Shown one piece after another: positions 1-7,197 of a DNA stretch of 64,000 nucleotides. Source of the stretch: Streptomyces sp. NBC_01235. Lineage in GTDB: Bacteria > Actinomycetota > Actinomycetes > Streptomycetales > Streptomycetaceae. The stretch is taken from the NCBI RefSeq assembly GCF_035989285.1, contig NZ_CP108513.1, positions 2,852,001-2,916,000 on the forward strand. The letters are read 5' to 3'. The first letter of the stretch is position 1; the number at the start of each line of letters is the position of its first letter. The notes under the pieces are model-generated. The model searched no databases. It saw nothing but the letters and a program-made list of their open reading frames with translations, and was not told where the DNA came from. Position numbers and translations under genes: made by a program.

Positions 1-22
1 ACCTGCCCCTGTCCCGGGTCCG

Positions 23-51
23 GTTCCCGTTCCCGTTCCCGTTCCCGTTCC
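23..51. repeat. GTTCCC hexamer microsatellite
   Basis: Four perfect GTTCCC units plus a partial fifth lie directly before the ribosome binding site (GAGGAG) of the decayed LPMO gene. The repeat is in the leader and not coding. It is a candidate slippage site but no function is evident. Confidence 0.8.
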
Positions 52-65
52 GAGGAGATCCCTCC

Positions 66-608
66 ATGTCCGCACGCCGCAAGGCCGCAGCCGTCGCCGC
101 CCTCGGTCCGGTCCCGCCGGCCCCGGCCACGCCGTGCACCGCGCCGGCGGCCGCGCACGGGTCGATGGGCGATCCGGTCAGCCGGGTGTCGCAGTGCTGT
201 GCGGAGGGTCCGGAGAGCCCGAGGCCGGACGCCTGCAGGGCGGCGGTCGCGGCGGGCGGGACGCAGGCGCCGTACGACCGGAACGGCGTCCGCACCGGCG
301 ACGCCGACGGACGCCTCCGGGAGCTGATCCCGGACGGCAGGCTGTGCAGCGCGGACAACGAGGAGTTCAAGGGCCTGGACCTGGCCCGCGCCGACCGGGC
401 GGCGACGGGCGTCGACAGCGGCTCGTGCACCTTCGGGTACCGCGTGACCGCCCCGCACAAGGTCACCTTCAAGGTCTGCCTCACCAAGGCCGGTTACGAC
501 CCGGTCGCGCAGGGCGTCTCCACATTCTCCGGGACTCTGCCCGAGCGGTCCGGCAGACAACTGCCGTATGCGATCCGGCAGCGCTCGGACAGCCACTCCG
601 GGGCCTGA
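66..608 (+). pseudogene. decayed AA10 lytic polysaccharide monooxygenase (chitin-binding protein)
   Basis: The reading frame resembles the secreted Streptomyces CHB1-type AA10 family, which oxidatively cleaves chitin or cellulose. A signal peptide ends at AAA and is followed by the mature HGSMGDPVSR start, so the copper-brace His1 is kept. The second brace His (TAPHK) is also kept. Several aromatic residues usual for the family look replaced: YDRNG for YDWNG, ADRAAT for ADWPAT, GSCTFGY for GSYTFKY. After GYDP about 25 residues that normally precede the FSGT block are missing. The protein stops just after QRSDS, so the C-terminal CSDVDF block with the axial Phe is gone. A clean start and ribosome binding site remain. 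It could still yield a folded fragment, but I infer a pseudogene with internal deletion and 3' truncation. Family wording is from memory. Confidence 0.75.
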
Positions 609-652
609 CCGGCGGCTCAGGCCGGACAGGCCCCGGCGGGCCGACCCGCGGG

Positions 653-1522
653 TCAGCTCAGGGCGGACGCGCAGGTGGTGGGGGTGGCGTGGGCCGGGTC
701 GAGCGCGTTGGCCACCTCGTGGAAGGCGATCCGGTCGAACAGCCCGATCGCCACGTGCTCGGAGAGGTCCAGCGGGCACAGGTCCTGGAGCAGGACGTTG
801 CGCACGTCGGATCCGCTGAGGTACTGGGTGCGCCACGGCGTGACCACCTCGTCGTACTTGGTGGCGATGACCGTGTAGTGGACGCCGACGACGGTGTCGC
901 CGCCCGCGTTGAGCCCGGTGAGGAAGTCCGACCCGACGATCTGGTCGGCGAGGCCGGGGGTGGCGGCCGAGAGCAGGTCCTCGGCGCCCGGGAAGTAGGG
1001 CAACAGGTTGGTGAGTCCGCCGAGTGTGGTGCCGTGGTTGCTGGGGGCGAGGCCGACGAGCGCGTTCACCTTGGCGGCTCCGCCGAGGAACTTCAGGTAG
1101 TGGCGGGGCATCATGCCGCCCTGCGAGTGACCGACGAGGTCGGCCTTGGCGGCGCCGGTCGCGGCGAGCACCTTGTCGACGAAGGCGGAGAGCTGCCCGG
1201 CCGACTTGCCGATGGGGCCGAGGCCGTGGAAGAGGGGGACGCCCGGCAGTTGGCCGTAGTCGAGAGAGAAGACGCAGTAGCCGCGGACCTCGAGGTAGGG
1301 GGCGAGGCCGAGCCAGTTGTCGATCGAGTTCCCGAGGGTGCCGTGGACCAGGACGACGGGGCGGGGATGGGCGGCGGAGGGCTTGCAGTCGTAGTCGTTC
1401 CAGCCACTCGACGAGGTCGCGGCGGCGGAGGAGGCGTGGGCGGCGGTGGCGGGGACGGTGGCGGCCGCGGCGGCCAGCAGCAGTGCGGCGAGCGGTCTGA
1501 GCACGCGCTTCCAGGGCAGCAT
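653..1522 (-). CDS. secreted triacylglycerol lipase / esterase (alpha/beta hydrolase)
   Basis: This is a 289-residue exported lipase with an N-terminal signal peptide of about 30 residues (basic start, Leu/Ala-rich core, ending near AHA). The fold signatures are the oxyanion strand VVLVHGTLGN near residues 56-65 and the nucleophile elbow GHSQGG, with Ser133. The Asp is probably in TKYDEVV and the His in SEHVAIG. Length and motifs fit the class-2 (LipA/EstA-like) lipases common in Streptomyces, which hydrolyse extracellular acylglycerols. AAGGAG lies 8 nt before the ATG. It is monocistronic, with its 3' end facing the LPMO remnant. Substrate chain length cannot be read from sequence. Confidence 0.88.
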   Translation of the reverse strand: MLPWKRVLRPLAALLLAAAAATVPATAAHASSAAATSSSGWNDYDCKPSAAHPRPVVLVHGTLGNSIDNWLGLAPYLEVRGYCVFSLDYGQLPGVPLFHGLGPIGKSAGQLSAFVDKVLAATGAAKADLVGHSQGGMMPRHYLKFLGGAAKVNALVGLAPSNHGTTLGGLTNLLPYFPGAEDLLSAATPGLADQIVGSDFLTGLNAGGDTVVGVHYTVIATKYDEVVTPWRTQYLSGSDVRNVLLQDLCPLDLSEHVAIGLFDRIAFHEVANALDPAHATPTTCASALS

Positions 1523-1696
1523 CGTGTGATCTCCTTGCGGCTCAAGGGAGGTGCGATGGCCTTACGCCCTGTGATCCGGATCACGAGGATGCTGTTCACT
1601 CGTCAAGTTACGGTTGAGTAGCTGAAGTGTGAAGTTACGCGTCAGTAAAAACTTCCAGTGGTAGTCAGCGGCGACACCGAGGCCGCTGACATTCCG

Positions 1697-2143
1697 TCAC
1701 CAGGTGGGCCTGATGGGACCGTAGGGGGCAATGCGCCCCAATTGGTCGCACAACACGCGAACTCCACCCTCGCCGAGCACATCGACCCACGGCCGCACCG
1801 CCTCGGCGGCAGCCTCCTCCGCCGCGCGGGTGCACTCCCAGCCGCGCTCGGTGAGCACGATCAGCCGGGCCCGCGCGTCGTGGGGATGCGCCCGCCGCTC
1901 GACGTACCCCTTCCGCACGATCTCCTCCACGAGCTGACTGGCCGCCTGTTTGGTGACCCCGAGATGGGCGGCGAGGTCGGTGACCGTCGCCCCGCCCGGG
2001 GCGAGCCGCGCGAAGGCGAAGCCATGGGCGGGCCGGACCCCTTCGAAGCCGCGAGCGACAACACCCTCATGGATACGTTGCGTGAGCTCACCCGCGACGG
2101 CGAGCAGGGCGGCTGACAGGGCAATGGCCTCGGAATTCTGCAC
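1697..2143 (-). CDS. MarR-family transcriptional regulator
   Basis: This 148-residue protein has a winged helix-turn-helix of the MarR type: TVTDLAAHLGVTKQAASQLVEEIVRKGYVERRAHPHDARARL contains the recognition helix, and the DxRA/R wing motif is present. MarR proteins are dimeric repressors usually relieved by small aromatic ligands. It is divergent from the cupin gene, and the 94-bp space between them holds two palindromes fitting its operators, so autoregulation and control of the cupin gene are likely. The GTG start at 2143 has no clear ribosome binding site. Confidence 0.88.
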   Translation of the reverse strand: MQNSEAIALSAALLAVAGELTQRIHEGVVARGFEGVRPAHGFAFARLAPGGATVTDLAAHLGVTKQAASQLVEEIVRKGYVERRAHPHDARARLIVLTERGWECTRAAEEAAAEAVRPWVDVLGEGGVRVLCDQLGRIAPYGPIRPTW

Positions 2144-2169
2144 GGAGGCATTGAAACACCATTGACAAG

Positions 2170-2190
2170 ATGGTCAAGCAGCTTGACCAT
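2170..2190. promoter_or_regulatory. putative MarR operator 1 (perfect palindrome)
   Basis: ATGGTCAAGC-A-GCTTGACCAT is a perfect 10-1-10 inverted repeat between the divergent MarR and cupin genes. It includes a TTGACC that may overlap promoter elements. Binding by the adjacent MarR protein is inferred from position and symmetry. Confidence 0.75.
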
Positions 2191-2198
2191 AAGGGGAA

Positions 2199-2219
2199 AT
2201 AGTCAAGCTACTTGACCAT
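2199..2219. promoter_or_regulatory. putative MarR operator 2 (imperfect palindrome)
   Basis: ATAGTCAAGC-T-ACTTGACCAT matches operator 1 at 8 of 10 arm pairs. Its centre lies 29 bp from that of operator 1, about three helical turns, so two dimers could bind the same face. Confidence 0.7.
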
Positions 2220-2237
2220 CTGGAATCGGAGTCACTC

Positions 2238-2612
2238 ATGCCCGTCATCCGCTCGTCCGAAGCCGTCACCCACGAGACCCACGGCGCCCGCTTCGTCTCG
2301 TACGCCTCCCCGCTCGTCGGCAGCAAGGAGCTTTGCGCCTGGCGCGGCGAGATCCCCGCGGGAACCAAGGCCCCGGCGCACACCGTGAACCGCGAGGAGA
2401 TCTTCCATCTGCTCGTCGGCGAACTCCTGATCACCCTGGACGGCCGTACCGACCGCGTCACGGCCGGCGACACTGTGATCGTCAATCCGGGTGCGACCCT
2501 GGCCGTCGAGAACCCGACCGACCACACCGCGCTCTCCTGGGTCACCACATCCATCGGGCTGGAGGCGGAGCTGGCCGACGGAACCCGGATCACTCCCCCG
2601 TGGGCCAACTGA
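2238..2612 (+). CDS. small cupin-domain protein
   Basis: This is a single-domain cupin of 124 residues. Cupin motif 1 covers roughly residues 43-62 (APAHTVNREEIFHLLVGEL) and motif 2 follows around ITLDGRTDRVTAGDTVIVNPG. The metal ligands of motif 1 look reduced (H-x-N-x-E-E), so a metal centre is uncertain. The ATG has GGAG 9 nt upstream. It is divergent from a MarR gene with shared operators, which suggests a small-molecule-inducible role such as binding or modifying a phenolic or quinone compound. The substrate is unknown. Confidence 0.8.
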   Translation: MPVIRSSEAVTHETHGARFVSYASPLVGSKELCAWRGEIPAGTKAPAHTVNREEIFHLLVGELLITLDGRTDRVTAGDTVIVNPGATLAVENPTDHTALSWVTTSIGLEAELADGTRITPPWAN

Positions 2613-2615
2613 CCG

Positions 2616-3060
2616 TCACGCCGCCGACATCGCCGGCCTCACCGCGCCCGGGCCGAACTTCGCCCGCACCCCGTCGGTCACCTCCTCGGTACGGCGGATC
2701 TTCTCGTCGCCGGGGCCGAAGGCGAGCCGGCAGGAGGCCTGCCCGGCGGGACCGAGGGCCTGCGTGCACAGGGCGATCGCACTGACCGCGGGGCCGAGGG
2801 CCTGCGCGCAGGGCGATCGCACGGACCCGGGCGCGCTGGAGGCCGAGCGCCTCGTACAGGCCGTACGCCGTCCCCGTCAGGGCAGCGGAGTGCGCGGTCG
2901 ACTCCTCCAGGGTGCGGGTGACGGAGGAGCGGTCGGGGTGACGGACGGTCAGAGTCAGGGTGCGGCAGACCTTCCCCACGGCGCGCAGCCGGGCTCCAGT
3001 TCCCCTGCCGCCGAAACCTGGTCGCCGCACCACGTGGGTGCGACAGAACTCGGCGGCGAC
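2616..3060 (-). pseudogene. Y-family DNA polymerase (ImuB/DinB-like) C-terminal remnant
   Basis: Only the little-finger end survives. In one frame it reads LTLTVRHPDRSSVTRTLEE ... LGLQRARVRAIALRA, then in another frame FGPGDEKIRR ... VRAKFGPGAVRP up to a stop at 2616. The same blocks occur in the intact ImuB-like gene at 7198-8178 (LTLTVRYADRSSTTRT, LGLQRARVRAFVIRA, RRRFGPEVVRPAAL). A near-duplicated 29-31 bp segment marks where the frame changes. There is no palm domain. It runs on from DUF805 sequence without a stop, so the upstream boundary is approximate. Confidence 0.75.
2752..2822. repeat. imperfect tandem duplication causing a frameshift
   Basis: A segment beginning CCGAGGGCCTGCG and ending GGGCGATCGCAC occurs twice (2752-2782 and 2794-2822). 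The copies differ mainly by a 2-nt length change. They lie where the polymerase remnant switches frame and look like the lesion or a later scar. Confidence 0.75.
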
Positions 3061-3094
3061 GCCGGCCCACTTGCCGACGAGGTGGCCGGCGGTC

Positions 3095-3447
3095 TCAGGT
3101 GAGGGGCCGTACCGATTGGCACCTGGAGCGCTGTCCGCCATCATGCCCACGAGGTAGACGATCGGACCGGCGACCGGCCCCAGACCGATGAGCATCCTCC
3201 AGCCGGACCTCCCGGTGTCGTGCAACCGGCGGACGGAGACGGACAGCATGGGTACGAGGAACGGCTGCAGGAGGACGCCCAACAGTGGGACCTCGAACAC
3301 CCAGCCGATTTCGACGAGCGCGACGGCAGCGATCATGTACACCACCGAGAACCACCAGTACTCCGAGCGCCGGGCGCGACCGGAGAACGTGGCGTACTTG
3401 ACCGTGAGGCACACGCGTGCCCTGGAGACACCGCGCCCCGCACCCAT
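3095..3447 (-). pseudogene. DUF805 membrane protein, probably disrupted
   Basis: The frame shows the DUF805 signature: YATFSGRARRSEYWWF, several hydrophobic stretches, VRRLHDTGRSGWRMLIGL and PGANRYGPSP. These are small multi-pass inner-membrane proteins of unknown function. The ATG at 3447 precedes an atypical N-terminus (MGAGRGVSRARV). Family members usually have a short motif before KYATFSGR, so the 5' end may be replaced. At the 3' end there is no stop after the domain and the frame continues into the polymerase remnant to 2590. It could still be expressed as a chimera, but a remnant is more likely given its neighbours. Confidence 0.6.
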
Positions 3448-3470
3448 CGGCTTCGACGAGAACACATCAG

Positions 3471-3779
3471 TCAGAGCATCGTGGGTCGCCGCCACTGCCG
3501 CCCGAGAACATGGTGGTCGAGGAAGTTCAGCACCGTCTCGTACATGATTCGGATGTGGTTCGGCGCCCCGATGGTGTGACCCTCGGTCGGAAAGTGCAGG
3601 AATCCGACCGGCACGCCGAGCCGCTCGAGATCGCTGTGCAGGCTCAGCGCCTGGCCCATCGGCACGTGGTAGTCCTTGCCACCGTGCACGATCAGCATCG
3701 GTGTTGTCATCTTCTCCGCGTCGAGGTGGGGCGAGTTGGCCTCGTACCGTTCTCGCTTCGTCCGCGGATCGCCGAAGAT
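3471..3779 (-). pseudogene. S9 prolyl-oligopeptidase-family C-terminal remnant
   Basis: About 100 residues of the S9 catalytic domain end survive: TPMLIVHGGKDYHVP (catalytic Asp), FPTEGHTI (catalytic His), and a tail NHIRIMYETVLNFLDHHVLG typical of dipeptidyl/acylaminoacyl peptidases. The GxSxGG nucleophile half and everything upstream are absent. Homology starts at IFGDP (3779) and ends at a stop at 3471. Its truncated 5' edge abuts, within about 2 bp, the truncated 5' edge of the aspartase remnant on the other strand. Confidence 0.8.
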
Positions 3780-3780
3780 C

Positions 3781-4029
3781 ATCACCGCCAACCGTGAGCA
3801 CCTCCACGACACAGTCCACCGCTCCATAGGGCTGGTCACGGCCCTCGCACCGCACATCGGTTACGCCGCCGGCACCACCCTCGCCCGACAGGCCCTGGCC
3901 AACGGCCGCGCCGTCAAGGACCTCGCCGCCGAAGCCGGCCTGCTCACCACCGGCCAACTGGACACGATCCTGCGACCCGAGAGCCTGACTCGACCCTTCG
4001 GGCGGCCCTCATCGGCAGTCACTCCGTGA
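3781..4029 (+). pseudogene. aspartate ammonia-lyase C-terminal remnant
   Basis: The frame from ITANREHLHDTVHRSIG through VTALAPHIGYAAGTTLARQ, EAGLLTTGQLDTIL and SLTRP matches the fumarase-C-type C-terminal domain of aspartase (L-aspartate to fumarate plus ammonia). No catalytic core precedes it. Upstream the frame runs into the antisense of the S9 remnant. There is no start or ribosome binding site at the boundary, so this is a 5'-truncated remnant. Confidence 0.78.
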
Positions 4030-4050
4030 ACGTCAGCCCGCCACCCGCCA

Positions 4051-4072
4051 AGCAATCGGATCGCCCTATCCA
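4051..4072. promoter_or_regulatory. putative TetR operator upstream of the SDR gene
   Basis: AGCAATCGGAT followed by CGCCCTATCCA is almost the same 22 bp as found upstream of the TetR gene at 6091-6112 (two differences). The GGAT...ATCC symmetry fits a TetR-family dimer site. Confidence 0.7.
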
Positions 4073-4127
4073 GTTCCGTGGTACGGTGGCGACGCCGAAC
4101 CGGAAAGCCTTATCCGAATCAAGAACC

Positions 4128-4141
4128 GGATAGATCTATCC
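4128..4141. promoter_or_regulatory. perfect palindrome, second putative TetR operator
   Basis: GGATAGATCTATCC is a perfect 14-bp palindrome about 50 bp before the SDR start. It shares CTATCC with the sites at 4051 and 6091 and is likely bound by the same TetR protein. Confidence 0.7.
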
Positions 4142-4191
4142 AGATCACCCCTGAGGCTTCCAGTGCCATGTCTTCCCGAAAGGACTTTGCC

Positions 4192-4869
4192 GTGACCAGC
4201 ATCGCCATCGTCGGAGCCGGACCCCAGCTGGGCCTGGCCATCGCCCGCACCTTCGGCTCCCAGGGCTTCGACGTCGCTCTGATCTCCCGCAACCGCGAGA
4301 AGCTCGACGCTCTCGTCGGCACGCTGACCGCCGAGGGCATCACCGCCGCCGCGTTCCCCGCGGACGTACTCGACCGCGACGCGCTCACCCAGGCACTCAA
4401 GGACGCCGCCGCCCAGTTCGGCGGCATCGACGTGCTGGAGTACTCCCCGGTGGGGACGCTCGGCTCCACCGCTCTGACCACTCCGGCCGACACCGAACCG
4501 TCCCATGTGCAGCACGAGATCGAGTTCCAGCTGTACGGGGCCATCGCCGCCACCCAGGCGGTGCTGCCCGCGATGCGCGAGGCCGGCGCGGGCACCCTGC
4601 TCTACACCACCGGCGCCGGCTCCCTCGACCCCGTGCCGCAGGTCGGCAACGTCAACGCCGCCGCCGCGGCCCTGCGCAACTGGGCGGTCAACCTGCACAA
4701 GGAACTGGACGGCACCGGCATCCAGGCCGCCCACGTCGGCATCGACGTGTCGATCGGTATGTCGGTCGTCCCCGGATTCCCGACAGCCGAGCCCGAGCAG
4801 ATCTCCCCCGTCTACTGGGAGCTGCACACCACCAAGCGCGACCAGGCCGAACTCGTCTTCGGTCTCTGA
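4192..4869 (+). CDS. short-chain dehydrogenase/reductase
   Basis: This is an SDR of 225 residues from the GTG at 4192 (start chosen because AAAGGA lies 7 nt upstream; an in-frame ATG lies at 4168). The Rossmann motif is atypical, GAGPQLGLAIA, in place of TGxxxGIG. A PADVLD block and later NVNAAAAALRNWAVNLHKEL follow. The canonical YxxxK is not evident: the region after the serine strand (YTTGAGS) reads VPQVGNVNAAAAALR, with Asn where Tyr is expected. It is therefore an atypical or divergent SDR, and NAD(P)H-dependent activity is uncertain. Two operator-like sites precede it that match one before the TetR gene at 5384-6079, so it is likely induced by that regulator's ligand. Confidence 0.82.
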   Translation: MTSIAIVGAGPQLGLAIARTFGSQGFDVALISRNREKLDALVGTLTAEGITAAAFPADVLDRDALTQALKDAAAQFGGIDVLEYSPVGTLGSTALTTPADTEPSHVQHEIEFQLYGAIAATQAVLPAMREAGAGTLLYTTGAGSLDPVPQVGNVNAAAAALRNWAVNLHKELDGTGIQAAHVGIDVSIGMSVVPGFPTAEPEQISPVYWELHTTKRDQAELVFGL

Positions 4870-4882
4870 CACCGGACCGGCT

Positions 4883-4922
4883 TTCGCCTTCGCCCTTCGC
4901 CCTTCGCCCTTCGCCCTTCGCC
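4883..4922. repeat. TTCGCCC heptamer tandem repeat
   Basis: Four perfect TTCGCCC units are bordered by two TTCGCC units, starting 14 nt after the SDR stop. It has no hairpin symmetry and is probably a slippage-derived microsatellite. Confidence 0.85.
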
Positions 4923-5023
4923 GAACCTCGATCGCGCCGTGGCGTTCCGGGCCGCGGCGCGATCGGGGAGAAGGGCTCCGCTCCGTTGACCACTGCCGAC
5001 CGCGACGTCCGGGGCCTCGGGTG

Positions 5024-5300
5024 ATGCAAGCTCAGCGGCAAGACCGCTCTCGTCACCGGTTCCAGCCGGGGCATCGGCCGGGCACGGCCCTCGGCCTGGT
5101 CCGGGAGGGAGCCCTGGTCGCCGTGCGCTTCGCACGCAACGAGCAAGCCGCTCGGGAAACCGTCGAACTCATCGGGAAGGGCGGCTGCCAGGCCTTCACA
5201 GTCGGCGCGGAACTGGGCGTGCCCGGCGACATCGACCGGCTGTTCCGCAGCCTGGAGGCCGACCTGAAGGGAGCACACCGGGCGGACTCGACCTGCGCCA
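5024..5300 (+). pseudogene. frameshifted second SDR remnant
   Basis: Out of frame with the ATG at 5024, the sequence from 5028 reads KLSGKTALVTGSSRGIGRA, a classical SDR start with a TGxxxGIG cofactor motif. A 1-nt deletion then shifts to ALGLVREGALVAVRFARNE and QAARETVELI. Similarity fades after LEADLKG near 5280; the NNAG and YxxxK parts are absent. It is unrelated in detail to the atypical SDR upstream. It is a broken gene between the SDR and TetR genes. Confidence 0.78.
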
Positions 5301-5383
5301 CCAGCAACCAAGCCGGTGCCTGGGCACTCTCCGCCGAGTGTTGCTGTCGTGCCGCGCCGCGGCACGGTGATCCGGCCCTGAGG

Positions 5384-6079
5384 TCAGCTGCTCCTGCCCG
5401 GCGGCGGTGCGGTGGTGCCCTGGCCGGCGCGGAGCATGGCCTTGTAAAGGGCTTCGTGCCCGGGTGAGGCGGGCAGGGGGCCACCCGCCGGGGCCTCAAG
5501 GGACTGGATGAACAGGGCGACGACGCGCCGCCAGGCGTCCGGGGCGGCGTCGCCGGCGGCGTTGACGACGCCGGCGTTGGCCATGTGGATCAGTACCAGG
5601 TCCGAGGGGTCGAAGTCCTCGCGCAGGCGGCCGGTGGCCTTGGCGCGGTCGATGAGGCGCAGCATGGCCCCGTACGCCTCGTTGCGGCGTTGCTCCAGGA
5701 CCTTGGCGGTGGGGAAGGTCATGGTCAGGACGTCGGCGAAGCCGTTGTCGGCGGCCTGCATCGCGCAGGCGGCCTCGATGTAACCGACGAAACCGTTCCA
5801 GGGGTCGGGGTCCTCCAAGGCGACCGTGACCGCGTCGGCGTAGGCGCCCATGCGGTCGGAGAAGACGGCGTCGACCAGTTCCTCCTTCGTGGGGAAGCGA
5901 CGGAACATGGTGGCAATCCCCACGCCCGCCTCGCGGGCCACGGAGGCCATGGAGGCGCTCAGGCCGTCGCGCGCGAACACCGTGCGCGCGGCGGCGATGA
6001 TCCGCTCCCGGTTGCGCTCGGCGTCACTGCGCAGAGGCTGAGCGGCGGGACCGTCGGTGTGCCGGGCGCCAGGGTTCAT
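5384..6079 (-). CDS. TetR-family transcriptional regulator
   Basis: This 231-residue protein has an N-terminal TetR DNA-binding domain: RERIIAAARTVFARDGLSAS, VAREAGVGIATMFRRFPTKEELVDAV. The C-terminal ligand domain resembles regulators of SDR/oxidoreductase genes. A 22-bp motif 12-33 bp before its ATG recurs before the SDR gene at 4192, so it probably represses both itself and that gene. The frameshifted SDR remnant between them was probably once part of the unit. The ribosome binding site is weak. Confidence 0.88.
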   Translation of the reverse strand: MNPGARHTDGPAAQPLRSDAERNRERIIAAARTVFARDGLSASMASVAREAGVGIATMFRRFPTKEELVDAVFSDRMGAYADAVTVALEDPDPWNGFVGYIEAACAMQAADNGFADVLTMTFPTAKVLEQRRNEAYGAMLRLIDRAKATGRLREDFDPSDLVLIHMANAGVVNAAGDAAPDAWRRVVALFIQSLEAPAGGPLPASPGHEALYKAMLRAGQGTTAPPPGRSS

Positions 6080-6090
6080 ACCGGCAGTCT

Positions 6091-6112
6091 AGCAATCGGA
6101 TTGACCTATCCA
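6091..6112. promoter_or_regulatory. putative TetR operator in its own promoter
   Basis: AGCAATCGGAT followed by TGACCTATCCA sits just upstream of the TetR start codon. It matches 20 of 22 positions of the site at 4051-4072, supporting autorepression. Confidence 0.72.
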
Positions 6113-6311
6113 TTTTTTGCCGTTGGGCTGACCCCGGCAAGCCGGAGAGCGCTGTCCTGACGCCGGGCACCGGGGGCACGACTTCACGGGGCGCGATTCG
6201 CCACCGCCAAACGCCGCGACCAACGACCAAGGGGCTCCGGCCGCGGTGATCGGCTCCGGAGCCGGAAGGGCGCCCCTCAACCATTGCAGGCTCACAGAAA
6301 ATGGCACATGC

Positions 6312-6330
6312 TTCTGACGCTACGTCAGAA
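6312..6330. promoter_or_regulatory. inverted repeat upstream of the PPOX gene
   Basis: TTCTGACG-CTA-CGTCAGAA has perfect 8-bp arms with a 3-bp spacer, 62 bp before the PPOX start codon. The geometry suits a dimeric repressor. The binding protein is unknown. Confidence 0.55.
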
Positions 6331-6340
6331 ACTGGCCCCA

Positions 6341-6372
6341 CCCTGACGCCCTGACGCCCTGACGCCCTGACG
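6341..6372. repeat. CCCTGACG octamer, four perfect copies
   Basis: Four contiguous CCCTGACG units end just before the GGAGAAGAGAGG ribosome binding region of the PPOX gene. The TGACG core also occurs in the inverted repeat at 6312-6330. Confidence 0.85.
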
Positions 6373-6391
6373 CAGGAGAAGAGAGGCCCGC

Positions 6392-6850
6392 ATGGCTGCA
6401 ACTCAGCGCAGGAGCCGGAAGATCATGATGACGCCGGACGAGCTGGACGAGTTCCTCACCACCCAGCGCACCTGCCGGATCGCTACCGTCTCGAGCGACG
6501 GCGCCCCGCATGTCAGCGCCCTCTGGTTCGCATGGGACGGCACGTCGTTGTGGCTGTACTCCATCGTGCGCAGCAAGCGTTGGGCCGATCTTCGTCACGA
6601 CCCGCGCGTCGCGATCGTCGTCGACTCCGGCGAGGGGTACGGGGAACTGTGCGGGGCCGAACTGTCAGGCACGGTGGAGTTCGTGGGCGAGATCCCCCGC
6701 ACCGGTGAACCGTGCACCGAACTCGACGCGCTGGAACCGCTGTTCGCCCGCAAGAACTTCGGTCTGGAGGCAATGCCGCACGATGGCCGGCATGCGTGGA
6801 TCCGCCTGACCCCGTCGAAGACGGTCTCCTGGGACTTCCGCAAGTTTTGA
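6392..6850 (+). CDS. pyridoxamine 5'-phosphate-oxidase-fold (PPOX/FDOR) protein
   Basis: This 152-residue split-barrel flavoprotein family member reads TQRTCRIATVSSDGAPHVSALWFAWDGTSLWLYS, the typical first half, then KRWADLRHDPRVAIVVDSGE, a flavin/F420-contacting segment. Family members bind FMN or F420 and reduce diverse substrates; the sequence does not tell which. The start is set by the strong GGAGAAGAGAGG 9 nt upstream; an internal Met pair at residue 12 has no such site. A small hairpin follows the stop. Confidence 0.85.
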   Translation: MAATQRRSRKIMMTPDELDEFLTTQRTCRIATVSSDGAPHVSALWFAWDGTSLWLYSIVRSKRWADLRHDPRVAIVVDSGEGYGELCGAELSGTVEFVGEIPRTGEPCTELDALEPLFARKNFGLEAMPHDGRHAWIRLTPSKTVSWDFRKF

Positions 6851-6856
6851 CGTGCT

Positions 6857-6876
6857 CCCTGGCCGAAAGTCCAGGG
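6857..6876 (+). terminator. small hairpin after the PPOX gene
   Basis: CCCTGG-CCGAAAGT-CCAGGG lies 7 nt after the stop. The stem is short, so it is a weak terminator candidate. Confidence 0.45.
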
Positions 6877-7197
6877 ATTCCGGCCTGGGTCGTCCGACCC
6901 TTCCGGGGGCTTCCTGCTTCAACGCGCGGTGCGGGCACGTGTGCCCGTCTGACCCCGAACCGACGAGTGAGGGTCTTTTCGTGTATCGACACACGGCCCC
7001 ATCGTGTCGGCCGGACTCCGCCCAGGTTTTCCGGCAGACCTTCCGCCTGACAGAAGCCGCCTTGCCGAGCCACCGCAAGCGTCGCGCCCCTGACTCCGAC
7101 CCCGGCACGCGGGGTGACGACGCCCCGCTCTCAGGGACGGAAACGCCACCTCACGTGACCGCCTTCGCCGAAAACCAGTGGTTCTTGGCACAAGCGG
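6877..7197. other. intergenic, no gene recognised
   Basis: About 320 bp between two convergent genes. A palindrome GGGCACGTGTGCCC lies at 6933-6946. No frame here has recognisable similarity or a ribosome binding site. Confidence 0.5.

Noticed and set aside
3095..3957. A single 455-residue minus-strand protein from 3957 to 2590
   Set aside because: It joins antisense sequence over S9 and aspartase remnants, a DUF805 domain and polymerase sequence; these are separate remnants sharing a frame by chance.
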